Assembly (NCBI GenBank): GCA_026874595.1
Contig: CM049308.1
Coordinates: 36,576,027 to 36,640,026 of the forward strand
Direction of reading: 5' to 3'
From: Sipunculus nudus
Taxonomy: Eukaryota > Annelida > Sipuncula > Golfingiida > Sipunculidae
Length of the DNA: 64,000 bases
Each line of letters opens with the position of its first letter. Positions within the stretch are counted from its first letter, which is position 1. The notes under the pieces were generated by a model, which ran no database searches, had not been told where the DNA came from, and worked only from the letters and a program-made list of their open reading frames with translations. Position numbers and translations under genes: made by a program. Positions 24,563 through 36,347 of this stretch are shown here, piece by piece.

Positions 24563-25473
24563 GTATCTGCCAAAACAGAGTTTTGCGGACACTGTTTTTA
24601 GCCCGCCGTGGCCGCAGCTCCTGCGTAGGTCTCCGGAGAACTCTTCCGTAACCGCTGGGCGGAATTTTACGAAACCTGGGATTATGTTTGGGTCACATGT
24701 GAACTGCTGTGCCCTGATTTTGTATTGACCTCTGACCTTTCCTCTGCGCTCTCCGTCCATCTGTGCATCTGGGTTCACTAATAAACCCCGATATCTCTGG
24801 ACTTGTTTGACCGATCGGGCTGAAATTTTGCACGTTTATACATCTTGGATAGATTTTTTGTTGATATGACAGGTGGCACCACCTACCTATGTGTTTGCAG
24901 TGCAGACATCCATGCTGATATCTCAGGACTCTTTTAACAGATTGGGCTGAAATTTTACATGTTTATTCATCTTGGATAGTTTTTTCATTTTTGTAACAGG
25001 TGGTGCCACCTACCTCCCCGTTTTGCTCCAGACAAGATGCTAATATCTCAGGACTGGTTTGACATATCAGCCTGAAATGTTGCATGTGTATTGGTCTAAC
25101 ATAGCCCTTTATTATACCCAAAACTGGTGGCCGCACCTGCAACTGTTTTTGCACAGCATCCATCTGTTTGTCTGCCTTTGGATAAAATCATGCATATCTC
25201 TGCAGTGGTTGGACTTATTCACATGAAATTTTGCATGTGTATGCATCTTGGATCGATTTTTTTGTTGATATGACAGCCACCTATCTCCCTCCCTCCAGGT
25301 AATTTAGCCTTTACATCACAACAATACCACACCAACTTATCTATATCTTTCATGTAATATGTCATCTACCACACAAGGTTTTCCCATTACCTCTATATCC
25401 TATCACTACTTCCCCTGTACCTCTCTGATTTAGGCGGATACACGTAGTCGCTTGTTGACTACCTGTATTCTAG
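24563..25473 (+). mobile_element. HINE-like element family 1, full length, diverged
   Basis: Left hairpin GTATCTGCCAAAAC...GTTTTGCGGACAC; right end GGCGGATAC, hairpin, TATTCTAG|T. The core has fewer monomers and mostly GGTGGCACCACC variants of the palindrome. TGACCTCTGACCT occurs near 24728. Confidence 0.75.
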
Positions 25474-25804
25474 TTATCCAATACGCTTGAAAACCTCGAG
25501 ATAGTTACGGTGACCTGATGGTTCTTAATATGGGAGTTTGTAACTGTGGATATCAGTCAGGGAAGTTGACCTGGGGATGTAGAGGTCATTGCACGGGTGA
25601 CCCGGGGCTTGAACTTCCTCTACTTCAAAGGTCAGCTGGTACGCAGCGATTAACATGGCAGGCAAAATTTAATTCATAACGTGTCTGTAGTACGTGGATC
25701 AAGTTTGAATGTGACACAACTTTACATGTATAAATGGCTATGCAACAGCGAGTTTTTAAAATAATATGCATACCCATAAAGATAAAACGGGAAGATAATG
25801 TATA

Positions 25805-26235
25805 CTGTGGTTGGCTTCATATTCGCGAGGCTGAAATTTCGCGATTTTTCCATTTTTAATGTTTTGCGAGGGTTTCATTTTCGCGATCTCACAAGAACCT
25901 ATATCAAATCTTTGGCAAAGCCATATACCTGTGTGTATTATAAAATGAGATTAAGTCATGAGTTTGTGACATTTTCTTTTATAATGACAGGCCCGCACAC
26001 ACACGTAGGTGGTTTAGTTCAAATTTAAGGCTTACATTTCCCTATACCTGCAAGGATGTAATTTATTAAAAAAATTATCTCTGTTTTAACCTATTACCAT
26101 TCAAGTATTGATTACACTAAATAAGAAGGACATTCACAATTTGCCGATTATTCCCGAGGGTTTCATTTTCGCGATTATTTCCCATTCGCGAATATCGCGA
26201 AATTAAAACCCTCACGAACAAAAAGGCAACCACAG
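25805..26235. mobile_element. MITE with TA target duplication and TTCGCG-rich ends
   Basis: Ends are inverted: CTGTGGTTGGCTTC on the left, and the inverse of AAAGGCAACCACAG on the right. Flanking TA dinucleotides lie at 25803-25804 and 26236-26237. Subterminal TTTCGCGA and GCGAGGGTTTCATTTTCGCG motifs occur in opposite orientation on the two sides. TA duplication fits Tc1/mariner-type movement, but the class is inference. Related single ends lie at 46501 and 49190. Confidence 0.7.
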
Positions 26236-26890
26236 TATCAAAGAGCGGCAAACTGGCATATGCGTTAATTTGACTCATGATATATAAGAAATGGAGACTA
26301 GGGAGCGTCTCTTGAATTGCGACTTTTCAGAACAGGTAGGCCTTGAGCTGGGCAAATTTATAATTTGCATTTCATATTAATAAAATGAAAATTCTGTCAG
26401 TTCACCAAACATAAGGAAGGTTTTCATAAGAGATGGTTGAAGGTGTAAATTATTGGGGAAAGACGTCTCACAAGGCACTGGTTAAAGGTATCACCGATTA
26501 TCGTTTAACTGATGTTGTTCCATGTACCGGGAAAGCTGACTGAGACAGGATAAGTTGCACCCCAACTTTGCCATAAAATTCTGGTTTATAGAATTCCATT
26601 TCCTATTACAAGTTGTGACTTCTGCAACGGCTTTTATGGTATTTTTCATTAAAAATCCATTGTTACACTTCAAGACAGCCTAATATAAAACCACTGATCT
26701 GTTTTTATCATATTTATATATTCTGTATGTTTCCTGTGTACATACCAGAAATTAGGTCCATATTGTGTAATTTTTTGAAGTTATGGGTCAGAACAAAATG
26801 CACTTTGTAAAAAGTTTCCAAAGATATTTACTCAACTTAAACTGAGAATGTTGAAGCTAGATACTTTTTTTTCAGGAATATAACTTTATT
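26236..26890. other. Intergenic, including repeat copy 2 of 3
   Basis: 26655-26888 is a diverged copy of the interspersed repeat at 3841-4180. The rest shows nothing recognisable. Confidence 0.45.
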
Positions 26891-27560
26891 GTATCCCCAT
26901 ACATAGTTGGGATACTATTAAGCACGGTTGTGCTAACGCCGGCACTGCGGCAGAGATTTCTTTCAGACCAGATAACTCAAAAAATATTTCATGGATCTTT
27001 ATATATGTGCAGAGATGAGGAGGAAGCCTATTCAAAATGGGGTCATGACCATTACTAGGAGAGTGACCTTGTCTTTGAAAAGGTTCATTTTGGGAGAAAA
27101 TCACACCAATTCTTAAATATCTCAAAAAATCTTGCATGGATTGATCTAAAAATCAAGTTGACAGAAGATCTTGGATATTGTTGTCATGTACTTGAAATTG
27201 GTGGCATCACCTATTACCCTTTTCATGTTTTCGTGCTGTTTATTACCCCCATCATTGCCACTTGACAGTAATGGGAGCAATACAAGTGAAATCATAGATA
27301 TGGATTATGGGATAATGAATATTTAAATAGGTGTCATGACCTTTCCTATGAGAGTGGCCTTGACCTTGACAATCACACAGAATCATAAATATGTCAATAA
27401 AGGATGGATGGTTTGGTCCAAAATTCAAATTGACCGAAGATCTTTATAGCTTTGTCTTCTGCAGAAGACAGGTGGCACCACCTTCTGTCCCTTTCCTGTT
27501 TTCGTGCCTTTAAATGCCCCATCATGGCCATTTGACAGTATACTGTGAGCATTATACATC
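26891..27560 (+). mobile_element. Hairpin-started repeat (GTATCCC family)
   Basis: Starts with GTATCCC, an 11-nt spacer and GGGATAC, after TT, like the family 1 start but with a different stem. Two related internal segments follow (AGTGACCTTG...GAAAATCACAC near 27060 and AGTGGCCTTG...GACAATCACAC near 27352). A 3' end could not be placed. Confidence 0.5.
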
Positions 27561-27784
27561 AAAATCTAGCTAGATCTAGTCTTTTGAGTCACTAGACAGA
27601 CACGGTTGAGTTGGTCTGGGACCACTGCCCCGGCCTGTCTCTTTAGACTATAGATGTGATGCCACACAAGCCAAAAAGCCGCGAAAACTGCCATCTCATA
27701 TCCGCACGGGGGGGGGCCCAGGAAGACTGGGAAGAGTCGAAGAGGAGAGAGACACAGCGCCACACCCTCACAAAATAATTTCAT

Positions 27785-28050
27785 CATTAGCAGTCAAAAA
27801 CTAATGGACAGATTGGGCATAAATTCTGCATTTCAATTGATTTTGGATACCTCCATCTGGTATCCAAGCTGGTGGGATCATCTGCAATCATTTTTGTATG
27901 GTGTCCATCTGGTTTTTGATCATATCTCAGGAGTGGTTCAATGTGTTGGTCTGAAATTTGGCATGTACATTCATCTTGGAGAGTTTTCTACTCAACCAGA
28001 CAGTTGGTGCCACTCACCTTTCCATTATCATAGTGTAGTGGTGACTTGAC
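27785..28050 (+). repeat. Diverged ~150-bp element monomers
   Basis: CATATCTCAGGAGTGGTTCA and TGAAATTTGGCATGTACATT followed by GGTGCCACT match the family 1 monomer outline. No ends are seen. Confidence 0.5.
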
Positions 28051-28864
28051 AGTCCCACCCTTAACAATATAAAATCCTTGCAACCTGACAGTAATTTATA
28101 AAAAAAAACGAGCATAACCCATATAAATTAGTCTTGACAAATCGACATCTGCCTTGGGTTCTGACTTCGACATGACATTTCTTGGCACAAACAGGGATAA
28201 AGACTTATTTTCTTGACAATTTGGCCAGTATATTTTCCTTTAATGTTAACTGGTCATCAGGCTCGTGCACACAGCACCCGGCCTGTTCAGTTACGCATAA
28301 AATCCAGCGATGTGTATTCTACTCACTGTACACTAGTGCCAATTATTGAGTCAATTTGGCTCAGTATGTTGGCAAACATGAACCTCTCTGTCCTTGGAAC
28401 TTAGAAAAGTCTGTGAAAAAAAATGAAAGAACCAGAAACCAAACAGATATGCTTGCATTCTTTAGATGTACATGAACTCAGTAGATTAACCTCTAGTTCA
28501 TTCATTATAAACATTTAGTTAATGTTTGTTCAGAAATATAATCATGTCTCATAATGGAAGAATCTGCAAAGGTCATCAAACTTGACGAACATTGTATATA
28601 TAGACATGTTTATAAGAAATAAAACAGTACTCAATGACAGATGTTTTATTTTTTTTTCACATTAATTATAACAATATCATAAACATAGTTTATTATAACA
28701 AAATAGTTAATGAATCCTCCAAACATTTAGGTCACATTGTATCTTGACCATCTGTCACCATAAGTGATTTGTCAAACTGACAGCCTTGCAATTCGATATA
28801 AATTAGGGTATAACATTTAGTGTCGGATGATCAAATCACAACTGTTATATAAATAATTACCCTT
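28051..28864. other. AT-rich intergenic, nothing recognised
   Basis: No gene or repeat end seen. Confidence 0.45.
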
Positions 28865-30015
28865 TTCATAGGAATGATTTGCCATATTGGCCTGAAATAT
28901 TGTGCATTTCCATAGATCTTGGATACATCCATCTCAAGACTGGTGACACCATGTGTAGTTGTTTTCATCTTGCGTCCATCTGTACAATTGCTTGGGGTGA
29001 AAATTGCTCATACCTCAGGAGTGGTTCAATGTATTGGTCTGAAATTCACAGAGATGTAATATTTTACCACCCTTACACATGTGACTTCTCCATTATCTTT
29101 TAATGATAAAATGCATGAAGCCAAAACTTAGAGGCCTCTCTTGACTGTAGTCAGGTCCTCTCTTTGCTTAAAACTCAAATTTTAACATTCAGTTGAGATA
29201 TCAGTGACTTCAGTGACTGTACTAACTGCACTGTACTGCTATAGAATAGAACCTCTGAGTGATAAATTGTGTTTACCTACTGACCACTACCCCCCCCCCC
29301 CCCCCCCCCCCGGTGTCCTCGACCTAGTAATACCACTGACAGTACTGGCACACCTTCAGTGTGCCTGCATGTGTCAAGCAAAATATTCAAAAAAAAGTTT
29401 TGTGAAGCATCTAATTTTCCTCCGATTTGACTTGAAACAGTATATTAAGAGACAGTTCATGCATGATAAAATGTTACACACTAGGAATAAATGAATCTTC
29501 TTTTTTTCAAGGGTGATTCACCATATTGGCCTGAAATTGTGCATGTCAATAGATCTAGGATACCTCCATCTTGTATATAACACTGTTGGCACCATCTGCA
29601 ATCGTTTTTGTGTGATGTCCATCCGTACATTTGCTTTAGGTGATATTGCTCAAATCTCAGTAGTTCAATGTACTGGTCTGAAATTTGGCATGTTTATACA
29701 TCTTGGAGAGTTTTCTTGTAGACCAGACAGGTGGCACCACCTATCTTTCAACTTTCATAGAATAAATAAATGCCCTTTTCTCAGAAGAGATTTGCCATAT
29801 TGGCCTGAAATTGCCCATGTCCAAAGATCCTGGATACCTACATCTTGTATTCAAGACTAGTTGGCCATCTGCAGTTTTTTTTTTGGGTGGCGTCCATCCA
29901 TCTATTTGCTTTGGGTAAAAATCGCTCATATTTTAGGAGATTATGGATGTATCAGCATCAAATTTTGGCATGTTTATCCATTTTGGATAGCTTTGATAGT
30001 GGCCTTGACCTAGAA
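28865..30015 (+). repeat. Diverged element monomers interrupted by a poly-C tract
   Basis: At 28870, 29512 and 29790, GATTTGCCATATTGGCCTGA (or a variant) starts similar segments with CTTGGATAC(A/C)TCCATCT and GTCCATC(T/C)GTACA landmarks. A C run lies at 29290-29311. Core-type monomers without element ends. Confidence 0.5.
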
Positions 30016-30195
30016 TATTCCCATATTTGGTGAAAAATATTGTTTCTCGTGTTATTAGATGAAAAAAAACATGGTCTCCTTTTCAAGTGCCAGTATATGC
30101 TGCTGAAGATGGGGGCCTAGAAATTCTAGTTTTTCTTTGCACCTAAGGGATTAGCTGAGCAGAACTACCCAATTTATTTTGCAAAAAATAATATG

Positions 30196-31137
30196 TTTAT
30201 GGCTCATCTGACTGAAAGTCATCTGAGCTATAGCAATTACTTTTTGTCTGTTGTCTGTCTGTTGAGCAGTCTGTCTGTCCATTAACAGGGCACAAATCAT
30301 TACTGCTGTCTCTAGAAACTGAAAACCCATGGAGTTCCATAAAAAAAATCACCTTGGAAACCTGAAATTAAGTCACTTAGACCTATATCCTTTGAGCTAT
30401 GGAGCCTATAATAACCCCCCAGAATAATTAAAAATTTAATACAAAATTAAGCTCCACTATCTGAATAACTTATACATTGATTGCCATGATATTTTTTCCA
30501 TATATATTTATGCAACAGTCTTTCATTTCCTCAAGACAGGTGGTGCCACCACCATATTTTTTCTAATTTTTATGCATTTTTTTCTCTATTTTTGAGACTT
30601 TAATTCAGATGAAGCAGTTCCTCCATTAACAGGGTGCATTAGACCTAGAAACTTCTAACTGTACATCAAGCGAGGTCCACGACGAATCTGCTTGGAAACC
30701 TGATATGTGGTCATGGTGTCTCATATTTTGTGAAAAATAGGCTGAAAACATGATTTTGAGCACCCAGTCAGTAAGACGGGCACAAATTGTATCCGCCAGG
30801 CCTAGAATCTTCTACAGTGACATTCAGGCAGGTTCTGGGTAAATCTGCATGGAAATCAAATTAGGTCATGGTGACCTATATTTTGTGTGCTACTGACCAA
30901 AACATCTTGAGCTATCTCCATGGAAACCTGAAAATAGGTCATGGTGACCTATATTTCTGGCAAAAATTTTATAAAGCACCCAGACAGACAGTGTACAAAA
31001 ATTTACTGTTGGACCTTTAATAGCTACAGTAGACTGGGGATACCACCTACAAAATTCAATTGGCATTCAGATGATAAAATCCTTTTTGTGAATGTCTTCC
31101 AAGTCAGCTGAGCATCATGACCCATGGGTAACTTGTT
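30196..31137 (+). mobile_element. HINE-like element family 3
   Basis: Begins near GGCTCATCTGACTGAAAGTC with the inverse half ATCTGAGCTATAG. Ends with GTCAGCTGAGC, a TGACCCATGGGTA hairpin and ACTTG|TT. The core has GACAGGTGGTGCCACC and several GGTCATGGTGACCT motifs. No coding sequence. Confidence 0.6.
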
Positions 31138-31865
31138 TTTTTAAACATTTCATTTTAAACTGACTAAACTGTGAGTTCAAAGGTTACTAATAAATGAAAA
31201 AGAAATCTTTGGTTTCATATAAATTAAATCTGGCCATTGTGGGTCTGATTTGCAAGAGAACCTTTCTGTCATTTATTTCATCATAAGGAAAAGCATTCTG
31301 AATAGTTGCCTGAGAAAACATGGCAGTTTTTGTTAAAACTGGGGTAGTACTTCATTGAAGGTAGTGTCACACACTGAAGCTGATTAGACAAACTGTCAGC
31401 ATCGGTGAAGTATAAGGGTTTTTAAGTGTATGGGATGAAGAGCTTTATTTTGCTTTATCAGTTCCATGTGATGGCACAAAGGGTCTGAGGAAATACTGAG
31501 CCTTTTATCACAAAGGAGATAGGACTTTTTGTATTCAGATTTTGTCTTTTACAAAAGCAGATTTGGTCCCTTTTCATCCAATTCTGTTTGTGTCCCCTAT
31601 AAAACATTCACATTGTTCAGATTGAGATTAACATTCTGACCAACAGGGGTGCCATACTTGCATGGTAATCATACAATATTGCCATTGAACAGACATTTAT
31701 ATGTTGGAGCTCCATCAAATACAAATGAGAGAGTTGCATAATAAAGTCATAATCTGAACCATCATGGCAGCACACTCGTTTGTATATGATAGATGACTAG
31801 AATGTTTCTGCCATATTTTACATAGCTAGCTGGAAATTGTTGACTGACCACTTCACTGATCAGTA
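31138..31865. other. Intergenic, nothing recognised
   Basis: No gene or repeat end seen. Confidence 0.45.
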
Positions 31866-32096
31866 CGTTTTTAGCTCAGCTGACTGTAAGTCATCTGAAT
31901 TATAGTCATGGTCCTTTGTCCGTCGTCCATCCATCTGGCCGTCCGTCCGTTAACAAGGCATGTCTTGAAACTTTTGGACCTACGAATCCAAAATTTTGCA
32001 TAATGTTAGATCTACCCAAAATCTCCTACCATACTGAAAATTTGGTCACTAGAACTTGGTTCCTGTGCGATATTAAGAAAAAACCTCTGTTTTGCA
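31866..32096 (+). mobile_element. Left part of a family 3 HINE-like element
   Basis: TTTTTAGCTCAGCTGACTGT and its inverse half start it, followed by CCGTC repeats and a core segment shared with 302-400 and 22166. It then runs directly into the AT-rich repeat at 32097. Confidence 0.55.
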
Positions 32097-32522
32097 TTAA
32101 AAATCCATTGTTACACTTAGAATGCCTTATATAAAAACCACTGACCTATTTTTAATCATATTAAGTATGCATATTTTTCTATACATTTCCTATGTACATG
32201 CTAAAATCTGGTCAGTATTGCTTAATTTCTTGAATTTGTTGGCCTGAACATAAAGCACCTTGTAAAATTTCAGGTAATATATTACTTAATTAACATAAGA
32301 ATTGCTGGAGCTAGATATTTTTTTTTTTCAGGGATAGAACTTCAGTTAATCAAGATTCAGTTGTATACTAAAATTGGAACTGAATATTAAAAATTTTATA
32401 AGTTATTTGCATAAATATAAAATCAGTACCATCAATATTGCCCAGATTTGGCCATGGCACATATTTTCCTTGTAAGCACTGTTGATTTAATTTTCATATC
32501 ATGCACACATAAGGATATTAAA
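32097..32522 (+). repeat. Interspersed AT-rich repeat, copy 3 of 3
   Basis: Matches 3841-4180 and 26655-26888 through shared landmarks (GCCTTATATAAAAACCACTG, TTTCCTATGTACATG, T-rich run then CAGGGATAGAACTT). Confidence 0.5.
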
Positions 32523-32912
32523 GATTTTAGCTCAGCTGACCCTAAGTAATCTGAGCATTAGCAGTCACTCTTTGTCCGTCATCTGTCCGTCCGTCTTTCC
32601 CACTGTCTGTTATCCTGCCACAAATCGTAACCACTGGACCTGGAATCTTTTAACATGACATCCAGAGAGGTCCGTGAAAAATTTCCTTAAAAAACTGAAG
32701 TAAGGTCTCTGTGGCCTATATCCTTCAAGCTATTGGTCTCCAATGTACCCCCCTGAATAATAAAAAATTTGATACAAAAACTCCAATATCTGAATAACTA
32801 ATGCATTGATTGCCATGATTGTTTCTATACATATTGCTCAAATAGTGTTTTATTAATTCCTGAAGACTGGTGGTGCAACCTGTACTTTTTCTAATTTTTG
32901 CGCATTTTATAC
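32523..32912 (+). mobile_element. Left part of a family 3 HINE-like element
   Basis: TTTTAGCTCAGCTGACCCTA starts it. It follows the family 3 core to CTGGTGGTGCAACCTG and TTTTTGCGCATTTTA, where family 5 begins. No right end is found before the next element. Confidence 0.55.
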
Positions 32913-34150
32913 GCCTGTCTATGATGGGAAGTATTATGGTATACCCTAGAGGCCTGCGCGGCCCAAACCGGCCCCGCTGGCTGCGGAGCCTGCAATCGCC
33001 CCGCCCCATAGGCCCCCCACGTGCTGACTTTTTCAGGATTTTGTGGGTTGGAGTGGGCCAAGAAAAATTCTCTGCGGGGCAGGGGGGGTGTGGGCTAAAA
33101 GATGGGATATGCGGGGTGGGGCAGGTTACATGATATTTAAATGCGGGTTTTGCGGGCTGAAAAAATGATTATATAGCAAAAAAATGGTCACATTTACTTA
33201 AATGTGAAGCAATGCAGGTCTGTTTATGTTCCTTCAGTTGTTCAATTTTCTGAATTACTATATACTGCACTTGTGAAATATAAATTCCCTGAGATCTGAG
33301 ACATTTTTTTTTGCAGAGACCACTTTTCAGAATATTGCACAATTGTACCTGAGAAAAGCGTTGCATAATTATAGACTGTTCAGCACTGTAGGCTTATGCT
33401 TGTGGCCAGTCTCAGATATTACGTAACATGGCTGAGGGTAGAGCACCAGGATTATGCCTGTGATGTTATAATAGTCACAGCATAGGTGCATCTGGCTCTG
33501 TCACCAGCTGGATAGCTTTACATAACACTGCAAAGACTGAGGTGTGCTAAACATGGATGAGCCAATGAGTACTGGCTAGTTTAGAGGACTGCATAAGCAA
33601 AGCAGAATGAGATAACAGCATGGGGCTCATTTGATACCTATCTTTGTGTACACAACCATGACACAGAGCTGACTCCCTCTGTAGTTCCATACCTATCCCC
33701 TTTCAGTTAATTAGCTGATCATTGCTGGACAGGATTAAGATTTTTGTAAAATACAAGGTGTGAACTGTGGTGAGCAAGTATGCACTGTCCTCCAGGTACT
33801 GCAGCTAGTGATGAGTAGTGCAACCCTAGCCATACAAACAACTGCGGTCAATTTATCCTTTATAGGTGTGGGGCGGGTTTCTACAACTGCAGGGTGGTTG
33901 TGGGCTGAAGGTTTGTTTAGAGGGGCGGGGGCGAGCTCTAAATTCTGACCTGCGCAGGTCTTTAGTATACCCACTCTCGTCCAATTACTTTTAGTGTCGC
34001 CATGATAATTTACCAGGGCTTTGATGGATTTTCACGAAACTCACTGTAACTACTCACCAATAGGTCACATGGTCCTGTGTGTTAACATGACCTGGGGTCA
34101 CCAATAAGCCTGAACCTAAAGGAGAGTAGTGAATAGTCTGGCTTTCTCCG
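32913..34150 (+). repeat. Interspersed repeat family 5, split by a hAT-like element
   Basis: The outer pieces (32913-32946 and 33973-34150) join into one sequence that matches 19917-20110: TATACGCCTGTCTATGATGG, GTATTATGGTATACCC, then TTAGTGTCGCCATGATAA and GGATTTTCACGAAACTCAC. Confidence 0.6.
32947..33964. mobile_element. hAT-like element with a perfect 8-bp target duplication
   Basis: Flanked by GTATACCC on both sides (32939-32946 and 33965-33972). Ends are inverted and imperfect: TAGAGGCCTGCGCGG on the left, inverse of CCTGCGCAGGTCTTTA on the right. The first ~180 bp and last ~100 bp are strongly G+C-rich with G runs (GGGGCAGGGGGGGTG near 33077), while the middle is AT-rich. An 8-bp duplication is the hAT signature. 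No transposase frame. Confidence 0.75.
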
Positions 34151-34214
34151 GTTGCCTCTTGCCATCAAAAACACCAAATTGTTTAATTTTTAAGTATGTT
34201 TAGCATAATCTCCA

Positions 34215-35024
34215 AAAAAAATTGACACTATTGAGCTTATACGATGGTGAGCTTATGCGATGCTGTGGCATCGTCCGTCATCTGTATGTTAACCCATACT
34301 ATCTTGAAAACGGCAAGAGTTAGCATCACAAAATTTTATGTAAAAACTCAGTCATCTAAAAAACTATCGGATTTGGCTTATTTTTTGGCTAACTGCATTT
34401 TCTTAGATTTTATAGGGAAAAAGCTAAAAAAGCTTTAAAAAATCTTCTTCTCTGAAACTGTTCAGCCAAATTGTCCAGTATTTCACAAAAATGATTCCTG
34501 GAACAATCTCTCTCAAGTTTGTTCGAATGATTTAAGCTTGGTGATTTTTTGCTGAGTTACAGAAAGTTGCACTTAGTCATCTGTCCAAAAGAGCTTACTA
34601 AAATTTCAGTCTCAGAAACGGTGGGAGGTATCATCACCAAATTTTATGCCAATGTTGGTCACTGAAATTGAGGTATTGGTGGCACCACCTGCATTGGCCT
34701 TTTTGTACAGGGGTCATCAGTGCCTGTATCATACTGAGGGCTACAAAAAACTTCTTCTCTGAAGCCATATGGTTCAATTGTTTAATATCGCACAGAAATG
34801 ATCCTAGGGTAGTTCTTTCTGAAATTTGTTCAAATGGTCCAAGTTCAGTGACTTTTGGCTGAGTTATGGGAAGCTGAATCTAGTCATATGCCATAACAGC
34901 CCATTTAAGCTTAATGGCTACAAAGATCTTCTCAAAAACCACTGGGCCAAATTCTTAAATCACACATATCAATTATCCTTAGATGTTGATAATTTAAGTT
35001 TGTTCAAATGGTTTTGATTCAGTG
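34215..35024 (+). repeat. Interspersed repeat family 4
   Basis: Starts around GAGCTTATACGATGGTGAGC with a CGATGC-TGTG-GCATCG hairpin, then CCGTCATCTG. It contains internal units (AGTTACAGAAAGTTG, GAGTTATGGGAAGCTG) and a GGTGGCACCACCTG palindrome variant. Its later part is copied at 37410. Confidence 0.55.
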
Positions 35025-35427
35025 TTTTTAGCTCAGCTGACTGAAAGTCGTCTGAGCTATAGTGATCACTCTGTCCGTCTTCCGTCTGTCCATCCGTTTA
35101 CCAGGCACAAATTGTAACCGCTGGACCTAAAATCTTGTATCTTGGGATTCTGAGAGGTTGATGAAAAATCTCCTTGGAAACCAGAAATAAGGTCTCTGTT
35201 ACCCATATCCTTCGAGCTATGGGGCCCAAAAGGACCCCCCAGAATAGTAAAAAATTTCATACAAAAACTTCAATATCTCATTAACTACATCACTGAGGGT
35301 CATGATTTTTGGCATAAATATTGATCATGACATGTTCCATCAGTTCCTGCAGACTGGTGGCGCCACCTGTATTTTTCGATTTTTTTACAAATCTTTTTCT
35401 CTATTTTTGAGACCTTTAAAAATGTGA
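34525..35427 (+). repeat. Source-type copy of a duplicated 0.9-kb segment
   Basis: The same sequence reappears at 37410-38316 with only scattered differences. The segment starts and ends inside elements (family 4 into family 3), so it is not itself an element unit. Confidence 0.85.
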
Positions 35428-36347
35428 ACATATGTAAAGACTGGACCTAGAATCTTCATTCTTGACACAGTGAGAGATCTATAAAAAGTCTCCATGGGAA
35501 ATCTGAAATAGGGTCTCTGTTAGCAATATCCTTTGAGCTGTGGGCTCCCAATTACCCCTCAGAATAATGGAAAATTTGATAAAAACAAACTGCAACATCT
35601 CAATAACTACAACACTAATGGTCATGATTTTTGGCATACATATTGATCAAGAGGTGTTCCATTAGTTCCTGCAGACTGGTGGCACCACCTGTATTTTTTC
35701 AAATTTTCACAATTTTTTTTTCCTTTTTTTTTGAGACCTTTAAGGATGTAGTTATCTGTCAACAGGGTACAAATCATAAAGACTGGACCTAGAATCTTCA
35801 TTCTTGACACACAGGGAGACCCATGAAAAGTCTCCATGGAAACCTGAAATTAGGTCTCTGTTACCTATATCCTTTGTGCTATGGCACTCCAAATTACAGC
35901 TCAGAATAGTCAAAAATTTGATACAAAAACTTCAATATCTCATCACTGATGGTCATGATTTTTGGCATACATATTGATTATGAGATGTTTCATCAGTTTC
36001 TGCAGACTGGTGGTGCCACCTATATTTTATTCAATTCATCAAATTTTTTTCTCTTATTTTTTAGACCTTTAAGGATGCTGTCATCTGTTAACGTGGCACA
36101 AATTGTAACAACTGGACCTAGAATCTTCATTCTTGTCATGCAAGGAGGCCCATGAAAAGTGCCTGTGGAAACCTGAAATAAGGTCTCTGTTACTCATATC
36201 CTTCAAGCTATAGGACTCCGAAGTATCCCTAAGAATAATGAAAAATTTGATACAAAAGTTAAGTATCTGAACAACTAATGCAGAGATCAGCATGATTCTT
36301 TACATGGATATTGGCCATTTAGTGTTTTTATTAGTTTCTGCTAACTG
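35025..36347 (+). mobile_element. Family 3 HINE-like element, left part
   Basis: TTTTTAGCTCAGCTGACTGA with inverse GTCTGAGCTATAG starts it. Three core units of ~310 bp follow, each with GACTGGACCTAGAATCTT-like and CTGCAGACTGGTGGCGCCACC-like landmarks. It stops at TGCTAACTGGT, where a family 1 element begins; the remainder resumes at 38722. Confidence 0.65.
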
